64,000 nt of DNA from Pleurotus ostreatus/Saccharomyces cerevisiae fusant (taxonomy: Eukaryota; Opisthokonta), in assembly GCA_024196135.1 (NCBI GenBank), contig JAMQCK010000097.1, positions 1 to 64,000 on the forward strand, read 5' to 3'. The notes below the pieces were generated by a model, which ran no database searches, had not been told where the DNA came from, and saw only the letters and a list, made by a program, of their open reading frames with translations. Shown here piece after piece: positions 1-11,517 of the stretch. How positions within the stretch are numbered: position 1 is the first letter of the stretch; every line of letters starts with the position of its first letter. The position numbers and the translations under genes are program-made.

Positions 1-435
1 GGGGAACTGGACAGGGAGACTGGGGGTGAGGGGAATGCAAAAGGAGGGGAAGGGGGTGGTCGTACGAAAGGAGGGCAGGGTGAGGGGTAGGGTAAGACGA
101 AGTGAGGGGTAGGATAGAGGGGTGGGGTAAGATGAAGGGGACGAAGGGGTGGGGCGAAATCGCGCTGTGGGGGGCGTGGAGGCGCGAAGAGGGAGGGGGG
201 AGGGGGTACAACGCGGCGGGGCGGCGCGGGAGGCGGTACAAAGAGGAGGGGGGACACGCGGGAGTAACTTACTATGCTTGGATAGAATATATATCATGAC
301 CGGACCAGACATACGGTACGGTCCACAGATAGCAAGGAGCAGTGCTCTGCTCCATTATCCTCATTCCTCCTTCAACACTCCCCCGATCAGAGCCCCGAGT
401 GGTGCACTCGTCGCACCCCCGTCCTCCTCCGTCTC
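1..435. repeat. Purine-rich, G-run-rich low-complexity stretch
   Basis: From base 1 to about 250 the plus strand is almost only G and A, with many runs of three to six G. A loose unit of the form GGGGTAGGRTARGA recurs near 80-135. No reading frame here looks like protein. The stretch lies just 3' of the minus-strand gene that ends at 436, so part of it may be 3'UTR or terminator of that gene. It is not a fungal TTAGGG telomere array. Confidence 0.6.
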
Positions 436-2116
436 CTACAACATCCCCTTCGCATCCATCTCTTCGGCGGCTCCGTCCCAATCGAACGAGGTGTCCGCCT
501 CCACGGGCGGAGAAGAGTCCCGCTCGGGTGCACGCTTCTTCGCAAGAGGCTTGTCATCCTCCTCCTCGCTGTCGGGTACTTCCTCCAAAGCCAAGGGCGG
601 TCGGCCCGAGCGACACTTCGCGGCTGGGACCTTGGCGGGGGAGGGGTTCTTCTTGGCAGCGGGGGCAACGGCCTTGGTCGAAGGCGTTGTGGAAGAGGCC
701 GGACCTCCCCTGGCTGAGGACCCGCCAGAGGATGGCTTCCCTTGCGGATGCGCCGTCTGCGATACGCGATTGGCGTCCGCGTTCGGGGTCTGCGACGCCA
801 TGAGGGGCGGGCGAAACGGCCGAGGGTGCGCTCTGTCCTTGTCCAACACAGGCTTCTCCGGTTGCGCGCGTCGTGCAGGGCGCATACCCAACTGCTTGCG
901 CTGAGAAGGTGCTTGCGAGGGCAAGGCAGGCCCTTGTGAAGCGAAGACCGGCGTCTGGATGAGGGTTGCAGGAGGGGGTTGGTAGCCGATATTCTCATCG
1001 GGCTCGACGCGTCGGCGTTTGGCTTGGGGCTCGGTACCCTTCTGGGGAGATGGTGGGGAATGGCTGAGCGCAGCGTGCTGGGGATTGGGTGCTGCGAATG
1101 GGGGAGGTTGCAGGGCAGCGTGCGGAGGATGCTGAAGTACAGTCGGCGGTGGGGGCTTGTGCGGAGCTGGTGGAGGAGGGAGGTGCAGAGCTCCTTCTAC
1201 GCCCTTGTTGAGAGAGTTCGTCCGCGAAGGTGCCGGTGTCGGAAGGCTGGACGCGTCCAGTCGTGAATCCTTCCTCGCCAACGCATTCCCCTTCTCCGCT
1301 CGTGGGCCCGGCGGAAGTGGTAGGTCGACCTCCATCGGCGCATCTCCCTGCGCTACCTTCTCCACTGCCTTCCCCTTCCCCCTCTTCCCCATCGGCCTCC
1401 CGTACTTGTCCACCGCGAACCCTATGTCGATCGCCCGCGCCTTCATCGTCGTGAGGGGCCGCCCGCTCTCCTGCGCATGCCGGATGATGCGCGAGTCGAC
1501 GGCGAGCATTGTCGACGCGGCGTTCGTATTCACTCGCTGGACGAGATCGTCGAGCGCGGCGGGTGGCGGGCGGGGTTGGTCGTTGTGCGGGGTGGCCGTA
1601 GACGTTGAGGTGACGGATGAGCGGGAGGTGGATCGGCTGAGGTTGCGGGAAGTAGGGGGCCGGGTTGTGATTGGTGCGGGTGCGTTGCTGGTAGAAGCCA
1701 ACGCCTGCGTCGAGGGCGGAGACGCGTTCGGGAACGCGGTGGCTTTGCCCTTCGACGTCTTAGATGAGCCGCGTCCGGCTGCAAAGCGCACTTCAGTACG
1801 TCTCCGTGTTCGCGTGCACCATGTACGCACCACCTATCTCCATCCCAAACAAAGTCTGCATCGTCGGCATCTGCGAGCTCATCCAGGCCGGCTCGCACAT
1901 GATCTCGACAGGCTCTCCCATATCCATGGGCACGTCCGGAGGGTCCATCTCCATACGTCTTGAGGACCCCGTACTCCTCGAGCACTCCTTACTTCCCGAG
2001 AACTCCTTGGCCCTCGACTTCGAGGCCTTCGACGACGCCCCGCCCATCTGCAGTGGCGGCATCGCCAGGTTCGCGGCCGCGGCCTGCGCCGGCGGCGGCT
2101 TCTTGAGGCGTGACAT
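436..2116 (-). CDS. Unknown Pro/Ser-rich, probably nuclear protein
   Basis: I read two exons, 2116-1831 and 1778-436, joined across a 52-base intron (1779-1830, donor GTGCGTAC, acceptor TTTGCAG, phase 1), giving 542 aa. The first about 95 residues are Met- and acid-rich and partly ordered. The rest is Pro/Ser/Ala-rich and looks disordered. Near the C-terminus an acidic patch (PDSEEEDDKPLAKKRAPE) sits beside basic clusters that could act as nuclear localisation signals. I do not recognise a domain and assign no function. The intron and the long open frame support a real gene; the N-terminal Met is the first after an upstream stop and could be wrong. Confidence 0.55.
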
Positions 2117-3094
2117 GCATAGATGGCCCGCTGGTTGGGCAGCGAGCAGTGAGCGTCGGTACGACGCGAGTGAAGGTCGGGGAGGAGGAATGCGAGCAAA
2201 ACCCAGGTCATGCAGAGCGCATCACATGATCGCGAATCGGCAAATGCCGTTAGATGTTCGACTTTTCCACTTCCTTTCGCTGGAGTCCTTTCAAAGACCA
2301 TCAAAGACTGCTCAAGGTATGCAACTAATCAAAGTCAGCGCCATCGATTTAGAGGGCAGAGGACATTGGCAAGGTAATAACTTTAAGGGAGTCCATGGTG
2401 CTAGGTTCGCTCTATGAGGAGACTTCCCAACCGACCACCTCGCCAAGGCTGCTCAATGGAATCTTCCACATGCCCATACGTTTTGGTTGCACTAAGCGAC
2501 CCGCTCACAACTGATTTCTCGATGGCTTGAAGATCACAAGAATAATTGGGAGCAAAGCAACTGCATTTCAAAGCTACTTTTACACTACTGCTACCGCTCT
2601 CCAGCAGGTGCTGTCATCGAGCCCAAAGTTCCCTCCTCGCAAAAGCAAGGAGGAAACCTCAGATACGAGAGAAGGGGAGGTAGAAGGTGGGGGGTTCCAA
2701 AAATTGCTGGAAGCCGAGGCAACCAAACGAGTCGGAAATTAATTTGCAATCAGCAAAAGACGCTACCTCAGTCGGAACTTCACTGGTGAGCGTACATGCC
2801 CGAGCACAAAGATGGGGAATGAATATGTCGGAGGAAGGGATATATAGCGGAGGAGGGGCGCACGGACCAGGTGCGGCGGTATGTGCGCAGGCCGGCCATC
2901 AAAGGCGTGTTGAGGAAGGATAAAAGTTCGAGTCCTTGGCTGTCGAGGAGCACCGATGCATGCACTCGAGCAGGTATGTCGCGGAAGTACACAAGTCACA
3001 TTTTAGATATCATACACCAGATACAGAGAAAGACTACAATTGATAGAGCTATTTCCCAAAATGAAAGACCTTTTTGCTAGTGGACGCTCGTACT
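2117..3094. other. Intergenic region
   Basis: This is the upstream region of the gene starting at 2116 and the 3' side of the GH7 gene; both run on the minus strand. A plus-strand TATATAG occurs near 2841, but no convincing coding sequence follows it. I see no RNA gene. Confidence 0.4.
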
Positions 3095-4783
3095 TTACGA
3101 GTACGTGCTGTCGAGGTCACCGAAGCGGAGGTTGGAGTAGGTCACAGACGCGTCCGGAGACTGGGCCTCGACGTCCGTGGGCTTGCCTGTGGTAGAGGTC
3201 AGAACATCGTCTCGTCGCGTTACATCGCACGCACCGCTATCCCTGCTGCAGGGCCCACGGGACGTGCCCGGCTCCGAGGCATCGCGGTCGAGCGGGTATT
3301 CCGAGTCAAGCCAGAGCATGTTCGCCGCGTGGTCATCCCACAGGGAGAGCACTAGCACCATCCCGTTGTCGAACGTCTCGCCCATGCGCGACATGCCCCC
3401 GCGGTCCGCGAAGGACGTGTTGTCGTTGAACGCGGCCTTCTGCTGCGCGCAGAACTCGTCCGTGATCGAGTCGAACTCGTCCATGCCCTCGATAGCGGTC
3501 TTGGAGTTCTGGATGACCTGCCCATTCTGGACGTAGATGCGCCGGATCTCGGTAAGGTCGCCGTTGGCGGTGCCGTCGGAGGTGATGAATTGGGTGACGA
3601 CGGTCATGACTTGGGTGGTGTCGACGGTCTTGCCCTCGCCTGAGGAAAAGAGGTGAAGGAGTTAGTGACTGCCAGACGGCATGGGAAGCAGACTAAGCGC
3701 ACCGAAGAAGGTCTGGTCGCCCATGCGCCACGAGTTGAAGTCGCAGCCGTCCTTGTCGCAGACACCGTCGTAGCGCTGGTCGCCGTCACCACAGTCGGTG
3801 CCCTCGCAGCGAGTCTGACCTAGATGTCAGCAGTTTGCTCTCGACGACGACTGAAGAAGTACGAGCCTGGCCAACGCTCGTGCACGTGTGCGGCGTGACG
3901 GCAGTTGCCTGCGAGTTCGCCTCCCAAATATCCATCTCGTTGCAGCAGGTGCCGTACTTGCCGGTACCGGCGTTGGTGTCGTTGGGCGAGGGCTGCCAGT
4001 CGACGACGTTCGCCTGCTCAAAGGTAAGCCACCAAAATCCTGCGAAGTGTTGCAGAAATGTACCTCTCCGTTGATGAACTTGATGTCGTGCGGGCACTGG
4101 GCGTCGCAATACCCAGTCCCGTACTTCGCGCCAGCCTTGTTGCCAGAGTACTTGGACATGCCGCCGTCGGCTTCCATCTGCGGGGCAGGTGATCAGCTCG
4201 AGAAGGTCGTAGAAGTATGGAAGGACGCACCTCAGCGAAGTAGACAGCGCCGTTCAACCCACAAGGAAGGTTGGAGACGTCGACGTCGAAGGTAAACTCC
4301 TGGTTCTTGAGCTTCCAGATGGCGTAGGACGAGTCCGTGTCCATCAGGTAGACGCGAGAACCGATGTTGGTCGAGTACTGGCCGTTCGTGACGAACTTGA
4401 GCGTGAGCGCGTCGCCCGATGACTGGATGCCATAGGTGCCCGGGTAGTCCGCGCCTGTATCCACATGTGAGCAATCGGGTCGCCGAAGGGACAGACGAAG
4501 CCTGCTTACCGTCTATAGCGCAGTTGGACGCACACTCCGCAGGGTCGGAGCAGACAGAGGTGTCCCACTCGTTCCCATCGTAGCAGTTGTCGGAGCCGTT
4601 CGTGATATGGGTCCAGCGCCAGTTGGAGTCGAGGACGACCTTGCCGTTGTGCGATGTGCAGCCGCTGCTGGTGCACGTCTGGTACGTCAGAGACGGATGC
4701 GTCTCCGACTGCAGCGTGCCCACTTGCTGGGCGTGCACGCCGGCGAAGAGAGAAAGCGCGGTCAGGGCTGTGAGTGAGAACAT
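3095..4783 (-). CDS. GH7 cellobiohydrolase, catalytic domain only
   Basis: Secreted exo-cellulase that releases cellobiose processively from cellulose chain ends. Six exons read 4783-4510, 4454-4231, 4177-4064, 4013-3863, 3819-3703 and 3639-3095, giving 474 aa. A signal peptide ([18 protein letters not shown]) precedes QQVGTL, so the mature N-terminus is probably pyroglutamate as in other Cel7 enzymes. The family signature [14 protein letters not shown] holds the catalytic set: nucleophile E230, D232 and acid/base E235. Many Cys residues at family positions suggest the usual disulfides. The protein stops right after the catalytic domain, with no Ser/Thr linker and no CBM1. The exon 4/5 junction is least certain: the junction used adds about two residues before TRCEGTDCG relative to my memory of homologues. 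A TATA box lies at 4838. Confidence 0.95.
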
Positions 4784-4837
4784 GCTCGAAATCGCTGTTG
4801 CTGAGCTGATGGAGAAGAGCTGCTGAGCGGGCTACCC

Positions 4838-4844
4838 TTATATA
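4838..4844 (-). promoter_or_regulatory. TATA box of the GH7 gene
   Basis: Read on the minus strand this is TATATAA, about 55 bases before the start codon at 4783. The spacing suits a core promoter with a very short 5'UTR. Confidence 0.6.
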
Positions 4845-5586
4845 CGACCCGCGGATGAATTCTGGGAAGCGCAACGGGACATGATCTTCAGAGTAGAACC
4901 CTGTGAGCGGGGCTGTCTGTCGGGTAATCTGCGAAAATGGGAGCAGGAGGAGCGACACCGAGAACGCCTGATCGCCATGTCCAGTACAGAGCGCCGACGA
5001 GACGCCGTGCTCTGGGAGTCTCGTAAGACATAAACAGGTGCCCCACTACCGAGAACGCACCGTATTTCGTTTAAGGAAGAGCAGGCTTTGCATAGGCCTT
5101 GGCTGGCCCATTCAGGTGGCACAAGAAAAGAGGCATTGAGAGGGTGTCTGGTGATCCTTGCCGTGCACGCCTCAAGAAGTTCGGAGCCTTCCTCGGTGGC
5201 GGGGAGCAGCACCGTGACAAGTAGAGAAGGACGGCGTGAATTCAAGGGCCCGCGCGTCGCCCAGATGCCAATTTATTCAGGGTGTTCCACCTGACTGAGG
5301 CACGAAGCCTGGACGTTCTATGCTCGCCGACAGAACGGGCAGAGACAGCGAGATTCAAGCAAAGATCGAGCTATTTGTCAAGTTTTTCCTCAGGTTGCAG
5401 CGGCCGACCCGAGGCCACAGCTTGCAGTAAAGAGGACATGATGGTTGGAGACGATCCGTGCGAATGTTGACTTTGATCCCGCTGTTCCCACCACCGGCGT
5501 TTGCCGAGCACCTTAAACATCAACCACATTCAGTCCGCTGGCCTTCTCTTCGAGCGACCCCGCACAGTCTAGTCCTATACCCGCCG
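4845..5586. other. Divergent promoter region
   Basis: This region separates the minus-strand cellulase gene from the plus-strand RhoGAP-like gene, so cellulase regulatory sites should lie in it. I could not point to a specific activator or repressor site with confidence. An in-frame ATG at 5458 extends the downstream frame, but I think it is leader sequence. Confidence 0.4.
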
Positions 5587-7746
5587 ATGCCCTTGGCCGT
5601 CGATACCTACACTCAGCTCCCCGCTGGTCGGCGGTTCTCAGTTCAGTACAACTCCAAGCTCAAGCCGCCTGCGTCCACCGTCAGACCGCGCGCTGCAACC
5701 TACTCGAGCTCGACGCGGCCTCGAATTTCGCCAAGGGCGAGTCCTCAAAACGAATCTACGGTTGCTAATCAACACCTGCGCAAGCCATCCCTCCCCTCCA
5801 GGCTCGGTCCCGATCGTCCGCAACCACCGCGCGGAAGGCAGACGCAGAGCGAGCTTCTCAGCCCAGGGCGGTCCCCGCAACGCAGGTCCGCGCCCTCGCC
5901 CTCTAGCCTTCCTCGCCCTGTTCCCTCAATAGCTGTCGGCTCCGAGGCGCTACCGAAACCCGAGAACGCTCCTCTCTCCGATGCCTCGAATCCTTCTCCG
6001 AGCTCTGTCCCTCCGTCTGCGCTGGCGCAGCCAGGAACTCCGCGCTCCTATGCTCGGAAGAACGCTCACACTCGCCAACAAACTATCGCAAAGCCAGACC
6101 CCAATGTTCTCGTTCGCCGTCTTGAGGGTCTCCTCCCGCCCAGTGCTCGTGTACACAATCTAGTCCAGTTCGATGTCCTGCAAGCACTTCACGACAAGGA
6201 GGAAATGGAACGGTTCTCCCGCGAGGCCATCATACAGACACTCGAAGAGGACAGCAACAGTCTAGGTACGCATGCCAGCTTACGACCCGTCGCCTATCTA
6301 ATTCTTCCGACAGCGGTCTTTGGTGAAAGCCTTACTCGAGTTTGCCTATTCGCTTCAACTCGCGATGGCTATCGTACACTCCCCTCTGTCGTGGTCTCGT
6401 GCATGGAAGACCTCAAGATACGTCAGGTCGAAAGCTCCATCGTATTGCCCGACATATCGATCGCTTGTGACCCTTCCCTCATCGCAGTCTTCGACTCTTC
6501 CAGCACGGACTTTGGCAGCCAAGCCTTCGGGACGCTCTCCCAACAGCCTACCGACGCCGCCTTGTCTCTGCTCCTGACCTACCTTGACGCGCTTCCCGAA
6601 CCTCTGCTCTTCCCAGGCATCGCCGATGGTCTCCTCGTCTGGTGCTTCGACGACTCCTTGGGCAACGATCGCAAGTCTACGATATCCGTTGCGCAAGTTC
6701 TCCTGCGTCTGCTCCCCTCGGCGAATATCGCGCTGCTGTCATATCTCCTGGAGTCACTCCTCGACCTCGGCCTGGCGAAGGACGCTGCGATGAGCCAGAC
6801 CTGCATCACTTTCGGGCGCTGCATGCTGGGCGGCGTGGAGCGCGATCAACGCAAGGGCGAAGTCGTTCTTCGCTGGCTGCTCGAGAACTGGACAAGGATC
6901 TCCGCTGGGCTCATGTCTGACAACGTCGGCATCATCATGGAGGACGACAAAACCAGAAAAACCTCCCCTGCACCACCCCTCAAAGAACTGCACCTCGCAC
7001 CTCAGGAGACGCCCCGCAAGTCATCGTGGACGGGATCGTTATTCGGCGGCGCGTTTGGCAGTTTCTCGAGGAAGCTCTTCGACGACGATGCGATTGTGTA
7101 CCCTGGTGTACTTTGTAGCGACTCGCGCTCGACGTCGACGGGGAGCGCGGAGTCGGCGTCTACGTATGCGTCGAGGTCGACGACGGATTCGGATGCGTCG
7201 GAGACGGGGCCTCCGCCGTATCCTTGTGAGGTCTGTCGCCAGTGCACGCCTTTCCAGGTTGCGCTTGATTCGGTCAGTAGCTACCTATTTCTTTACTGTG
7301 GTATATTTTCTGATTACTGCTTCCCTCATTCACCCCTCTAGCCCCACCTCCTCGCCCTCCACAGCGCGCACGATATTTGCCGACTACTCTCCCGGCGCGC
7401 ACACCGGCCCACGAAGGCGCTCTTCACCACTGAGGTCCAGCAAGTCGAGTTCCACCTCCCGGACGATGCCCAGCAACGCACCGAGATGCTCGCGGCGATG
7501 GAGATGCTCGTGCGCACGTTGAAGGGGGCGGAAGATGCCGGGACGAAAGGGGCACTGCGCGGGTTGGAAAGCCCCATCCCCACCGACGCGGACGGGGTTG
7601 TCCGCCTGGGCTTTTCTGCGAGCGCGACGATCTCGGTGGAGGGCGACGGCGCGGGGGATGCGGCGCAGGAGTTGAGCCCGCTGCCTGCAAGTTGGCAGTT
7701 GGTGCCGCGGTTGGTGGGGAGGAGGGGAGGGCATGTGGCGTTGTGA
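5587..7746 (+). CDS. RhoGAP-like protein
   Basis: The N-terminal about 150 residues are Ser/Pro-rich and disordered. The remainder resembles a divergent RhoGAP fold: the stretch YLDALPEPLL matches the family helix around LPEPLI, and LLPSANIALLSYLLE matches the following LPxxNxxxLxxLL helix. A likely role is GTPase activation or scaffolding for a Rho-family protein; I cannot locate the arginine finger with certainty, so it may be catalytically weak. My preferred exons are 5587-6265, 6330-6373, 6427-7272 and 7342-7746 (657 aa). The last intron is firm. The two around 6266-6426 are chosen because they yield the helix LLEFAYSLQLAMAIVESS; reading straight through from 6314 is also open. The start could be the upstream in-frame ATG at 5458. 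Confidence 0.65.
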
Positions 7747-8053
7747 ACGATCCGTGTTCGTGTCACTCGTGAGCGAAGATGTCATGCCGGCGAAGAACCC
7801 AGGCTCGAAGAAGTGTTGCGGGTCGGGATGATGGCGCGGTAATGTCTTTAGCGATCGAAAACAGTACATGGGCTGTAATAATATTCTAGTAGTACATTTA
7901 TGAAGTCGGGCGCTCGGCGCGCGACTACAATTAGTGAACGTGCTGTCTGGGTAGTGCTGAATGTCCGGGTGTTATGGTGCATGGGGCGGTGTGTAGGATG
8001 TGGAACCTCTCTGGAGGCGACGAGGCGTCTACTCAGGTGAGAAACCCCCTACT
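7747..8053. terminator. Convergent 3' region
   Basis: Two genes end towards each other here, the RhoGAP-like gene from the left and the mannosyltransferase from the right. It should hold both 3'UTRs and poly(A) sites. No gene is visible. Confidence 0.4.
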
Positions 8054-9858
8054 CTAGTCGTAGAAGAGCCTCTCGAAGCGGGGCGTGCACGAGTTGCTGC
8101 GGTAGTCTGGGAGGACCGTCAGCCACCCATTTGACTCAACACCACAAAGCCTCCCGCCCACTCACCAATATTATCATACCGCTTGCACGAGCAACTCCCC
8201 TCCTTGTACAAATTCCCCTGCGGGCAGTGCTGGAACGGCTCGTGCCTGTACCCGATATCCCGGAAGAAATGTATCGCGGTCTTGGGCGCGAAGAGCGCGA
8301 CGGCGATGGAGTGCACGGGCGCGTCGCCCCAGCGCTCGTAGTAGAAGCCGCCGCGGGATTCGAGGAAGGCGAAGTAGGCCTGGTAGGCGGGGGAGCGCCA
8401 GAAGTCCATGTCGGCGATTTCGAAGTTGGACCAGACTGGGTGGGGGTTAGAGGGTGTTGGGTGAGGAAGGGAAGAGGGGGAGAGGGGGGGAGTGGGGGAA
8501 GAGGGGAGGGGCGGTACGTACAATGGCAGAGGTTGTAGGTCTTGCCGCCGTCGTCAGAGAGGTAGCGCATGGCGTTGTCGGGGTGGACGTATTCGGGGTG
8601 CTCCTTCATGAATTCTAGAAGTGATGTTAGTGTGAATTTCGGTCGAGCGAGGTAGTAGAGGTTGAGGAGGCTGCGAGGTGACAGGGGTAGCAAGCAACTC
8701 ATAGTATGGTTGGTATTCATGCACGAATATGGCTGACGCGAGGTGCCAGTACTGAAATACTCACCCTTTGTCGTCTCCCACAACGTCGGAATCGTGGGCT
8801 CCCACTCGTAGAAGGATATCGTCCAGCCGTAGATCTTGTCGTTCTCGCGCATGTAGGTGAACGGGTCGTAGGCGAGGTCGCAGAAGTAGTCAACGTTGGG
8901 TCTAAGGGGTGAGTGGTTGATGGTCAGTCCATATGAGAAGTATGGATGTAGGGGGGTAAGACTTACTCGACTCTCCAGTAGTACTTGTACGGCTGCAAGA
9001 GCTCATGCTTGAAGAAGAACTAGGGACAATGTCAGCCTCGTGGTATTCAGGATAATTCAAGGCAGTACGCACCCCAGAGTTGAAGCGGCACATATTACGG
9101 TAGGGAACGCTTTCTATAGGCGCTGGTTAGCATCTTGCACAGCACTTTGCGACACGGATAGAACTCTGTGATGCGGATAGACGGCCACCGTGCCACGAAT
9201 AGCACGGAAAACACGCCGCGGGCAGAGCTCAAGAATCAATCACTTACCCGCGTAGATGATGTTCTGCTCGTGCATCTTCTGCCGCCCCTGCGCAGCCCGG
9301 TCCTCGTCTATCCATTCGGGCTGGTACCAGTGCTCTGGCGGAATCAAGCCGAACGAAATCTTCGCCTCAGTCAGATTCGAGACCGTCCTGCATGCTGGCG
9401 TCAGCCCCAAGTATAAACGCGCGGCCGACCACGCGCACTCCATAAACTCCTCCGTGAACGGCTGCTCGTTGAGGAAAACCCAAGGGTATCGGTTGTGGTT
9501 GTTGTACCGCCTCTCCATTCGCTCGACGCTCGTCTTCACCTCGTCTAGGTCGCTGTTGCGCGCGAGGAAGACGAGGGTGGCGTTCTCCTTGCCCACGGGC
9601 GCGACGCCGGCGTGGTACACGCGGGCAGGGGGTATCGTCGCGAGTTCTTCCTCTAGATATGGCGTGTCTACGTCCCCGAAGAAGCCTGAGGGAATATATC
9701 CATGGTGGCCCTCGAGGACGAGATGTATTGTGTAGATCGCAGATGTCTGCAGCGAGTCCGCACTTCAATGATCGCCCCTAAACGCGGGGGAGGGGAAGAC
9801 GCACCAGGACAACTAGCAGTACAAAGTACTTCCGCGAGGAAGCTGGGAGGGCGAACAT
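8054..9858 (-). CDS. GT15 alpha-1,2-mannosyltransferase (Kre2/Ktr type)
   Basis: Golgi type II membrane enzyme that transfers mannose from GDP-mannose onto O- and N-linked glycans. Eight exons read 9858-9805, 9746-9248, 9113-9073, 9019-8967, 8901-8765, 8614-8522, 8435-8166 and 8106-8054, giving 399 aa. The N-terminus has a short basic stretch then a hydrophobic signal anchor (YFVLLVVL). Family blocks in order are RRYNNHNRYPWVFLNEQPF, YKYYWRVEPNV and HFWSNFEIADMDFWRS; the Glu in the last block is the residue usually assigned the catalytic role in Kre2. All splice ends are GT/AG and keep frame. Length is close to the family core. The gene diverges from RRP46 across about 590 bases. Confidence 0.92.
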
Positions 9859-10445
9859 GGTGAAAGGAGTGGTGGTGGGGGGAGGTGGGAAGGCTGTGAG
9901 CTATTTTACTTCTATGCGAGCGCAGCAGCCTCAGCCTGGTCCTCCGCAGCGCGGACGCGAACACGTGAGACGCAGTAGGTGCAATTATAGGACGCGTTGG
10001 GTCGGAGAATGGAGCACGAAGGGTCTTTGGAGGGGATGGGCGTTCGGGAAGGTTATGAACAAGGAAAGGGTTGCGAGGCTGACAGCCATGGAGCTCGTTC
10101 ATCAAGCGCAGCTTCTGCTTTGATCAAGGGTGAAGATGCGGGGAAGCGCTTACCGGGTGACGATGACGACACAAAAGGCGCCGTGAGACATGATTTTTAT
10201 TGTGAGCTGGCAAACATGATCACAGTGGTATATTCAGGGCTGAATATTGAGACCGCAGAGCTGCGGTATAATAAATGCAAGAACATGATGAATGCAGGAA
10301 GCAAGTTGAATTCCGGCCAGAAGGTGTCCGGAAATGGGCATGATTTGAGGAGCCACGTGGAACGGATCACGGCGCCCAGAAATCCGTCGGATGCGCGATC
10401 ACACGAACGCCCATTGTCTTCAACCATTGTTCTCCTTTCGACACA
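9859..10445. other. Shared divergent promoter region
   Basis: The mannosyltransferase and RRP46 are transcribed away from each other from this stretch. Open frames that cross it in both directions have no protein-like character. No clear TATA box was seen for either gene. Confidence 0.4.
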
Positions 10446-11287
10446 ATGTCGCGGTCAGGAGCAAGACAAGAGAGTGATCCGCGGGAGATTTCGGTGTCTT
10501 TTGACGGACTTGCAAGGGTAGATGGTTCCGCAAGGTTCTCTTTCGGTAAGCGCAACACATGCATCCTCTTTCGCAAATTCACACTCAGCTAGGCGATACC
10601 ACGGCGCTTGCGTCGGTCTCGGGGCCTATTGAGGTCAGGCTAGCAGCAGAGCAGCCGGCACGAGCAACATTTGAAGTCAACATGCGACCGATCTCCAATG
10701 TACCTGCAACAGAAGCCAAATCCATAGCCGCCTCCGTCCGCGCAGCCCTCTCCCCCTCAATCTTCCTTCAGCAATACCCTCGCACGTTGATACAACTCAT
10801 GCTCCAGGCACTTAGCCCAGCACGAGCAAAAAGCGACGACAGCCTACTTGCCGCTATGATCAACGCCGGCTCCCTCGCCCTCTTGAACGCCGGCTCCGCC
10901 GCGATGCGGGGCGTCGTCTGCGCCGTACCGGTCGCACGCATTCCCAGCGGCGATTCTACCATCCTCGTCGTCGATCCCGACACAGACGAACTCTCTCGTG
11001 CCCTCGGTACCGGTTGCTTCGCCTTCCTCTTCTCCGCCGCCACCACCGACTGCGTCTGGATGCACTGGCGCAACGCGTCCGGCGCCTCCCCCGAAAACGA
11101 CATACCCTCCATCCGCGAGTTCGCCAGAAACTCTGCGCACATCATCCTTGCCGCCATAAAAGTCTGCTGCCGCAACATGGGCTCCCGCGCGCTCATGAAG
11201 CCGCTCTCCGGCGTTAAGTCGGGCGGCGACGTCGCGATGGGGTCCGGCAGCGACACGTCGGACTCGGACGACGAGATGGGCAACTGA
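10446..11287 (+). CDS. RRP46: Exosome core subunit Rrp46 (RNase PH fold)
   Basis: One of the six RNase-PH-like ring subunits of the RNA exosome, which degrades and trims RNA in nucleus and cytoplasm. The first exon (10446-10545) encodes REISVSFDGLARVDGSARFSF, the usual opening beta strands. A 47-base intron ends at CTAG and exon 2 runs 10593-11287, giving 264 aa. The join restores FGDTTALASVSGPIEVR, a hallmark block of the family. Eukaryotic Rrp46 is considered catalytically inactive and acts in ring assembly. The last about 25 residues form an acidic Asp/Ser tail. The next AG upstream of the chosen acceptor breaks the frame, so the acceptor is well determined. Confidence 0.92.
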
Positions 11288-11517
11288 ATGCGACTGTCTG
11301 CCTTCGCGCCAGCGTGCAAGTCCAGCAACCATTCGATGTTAATATGTACGATATTATGGATAAAATAAACGGCGCGGCACCGCAGTGGTCCAGGACGCAC
11401 ATGAAGCAAAAAGAAAACAGGATAACAGTACAAAAGTAAGAAACCGGATCAGTATTAGTTGGAAGGTAAGCAGCATATGGGGTTCTCCAGTCTCGCACAA
11501 CGCAACCGTCCGATCTC

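Noticed and set aside
60..135. GGGGTAGGG-like repeats resembling telomere repeats
   Set aside because: The unit is irregular and is not the fungal TTAGGG repeat; only G-rich composition is shared.
2925..2935. AGTTCGAGTCC, resembling a tRNA B box
   Set aside because: No A box upstream and no acceptor stem or cloverleaf can be folded around it.
9997..10521. 174-codon plus-strand frame upstream of RRP46
   Set aside because: It overlaps the well-supported first exon of RRP46 in another frame and reads as random sequence.
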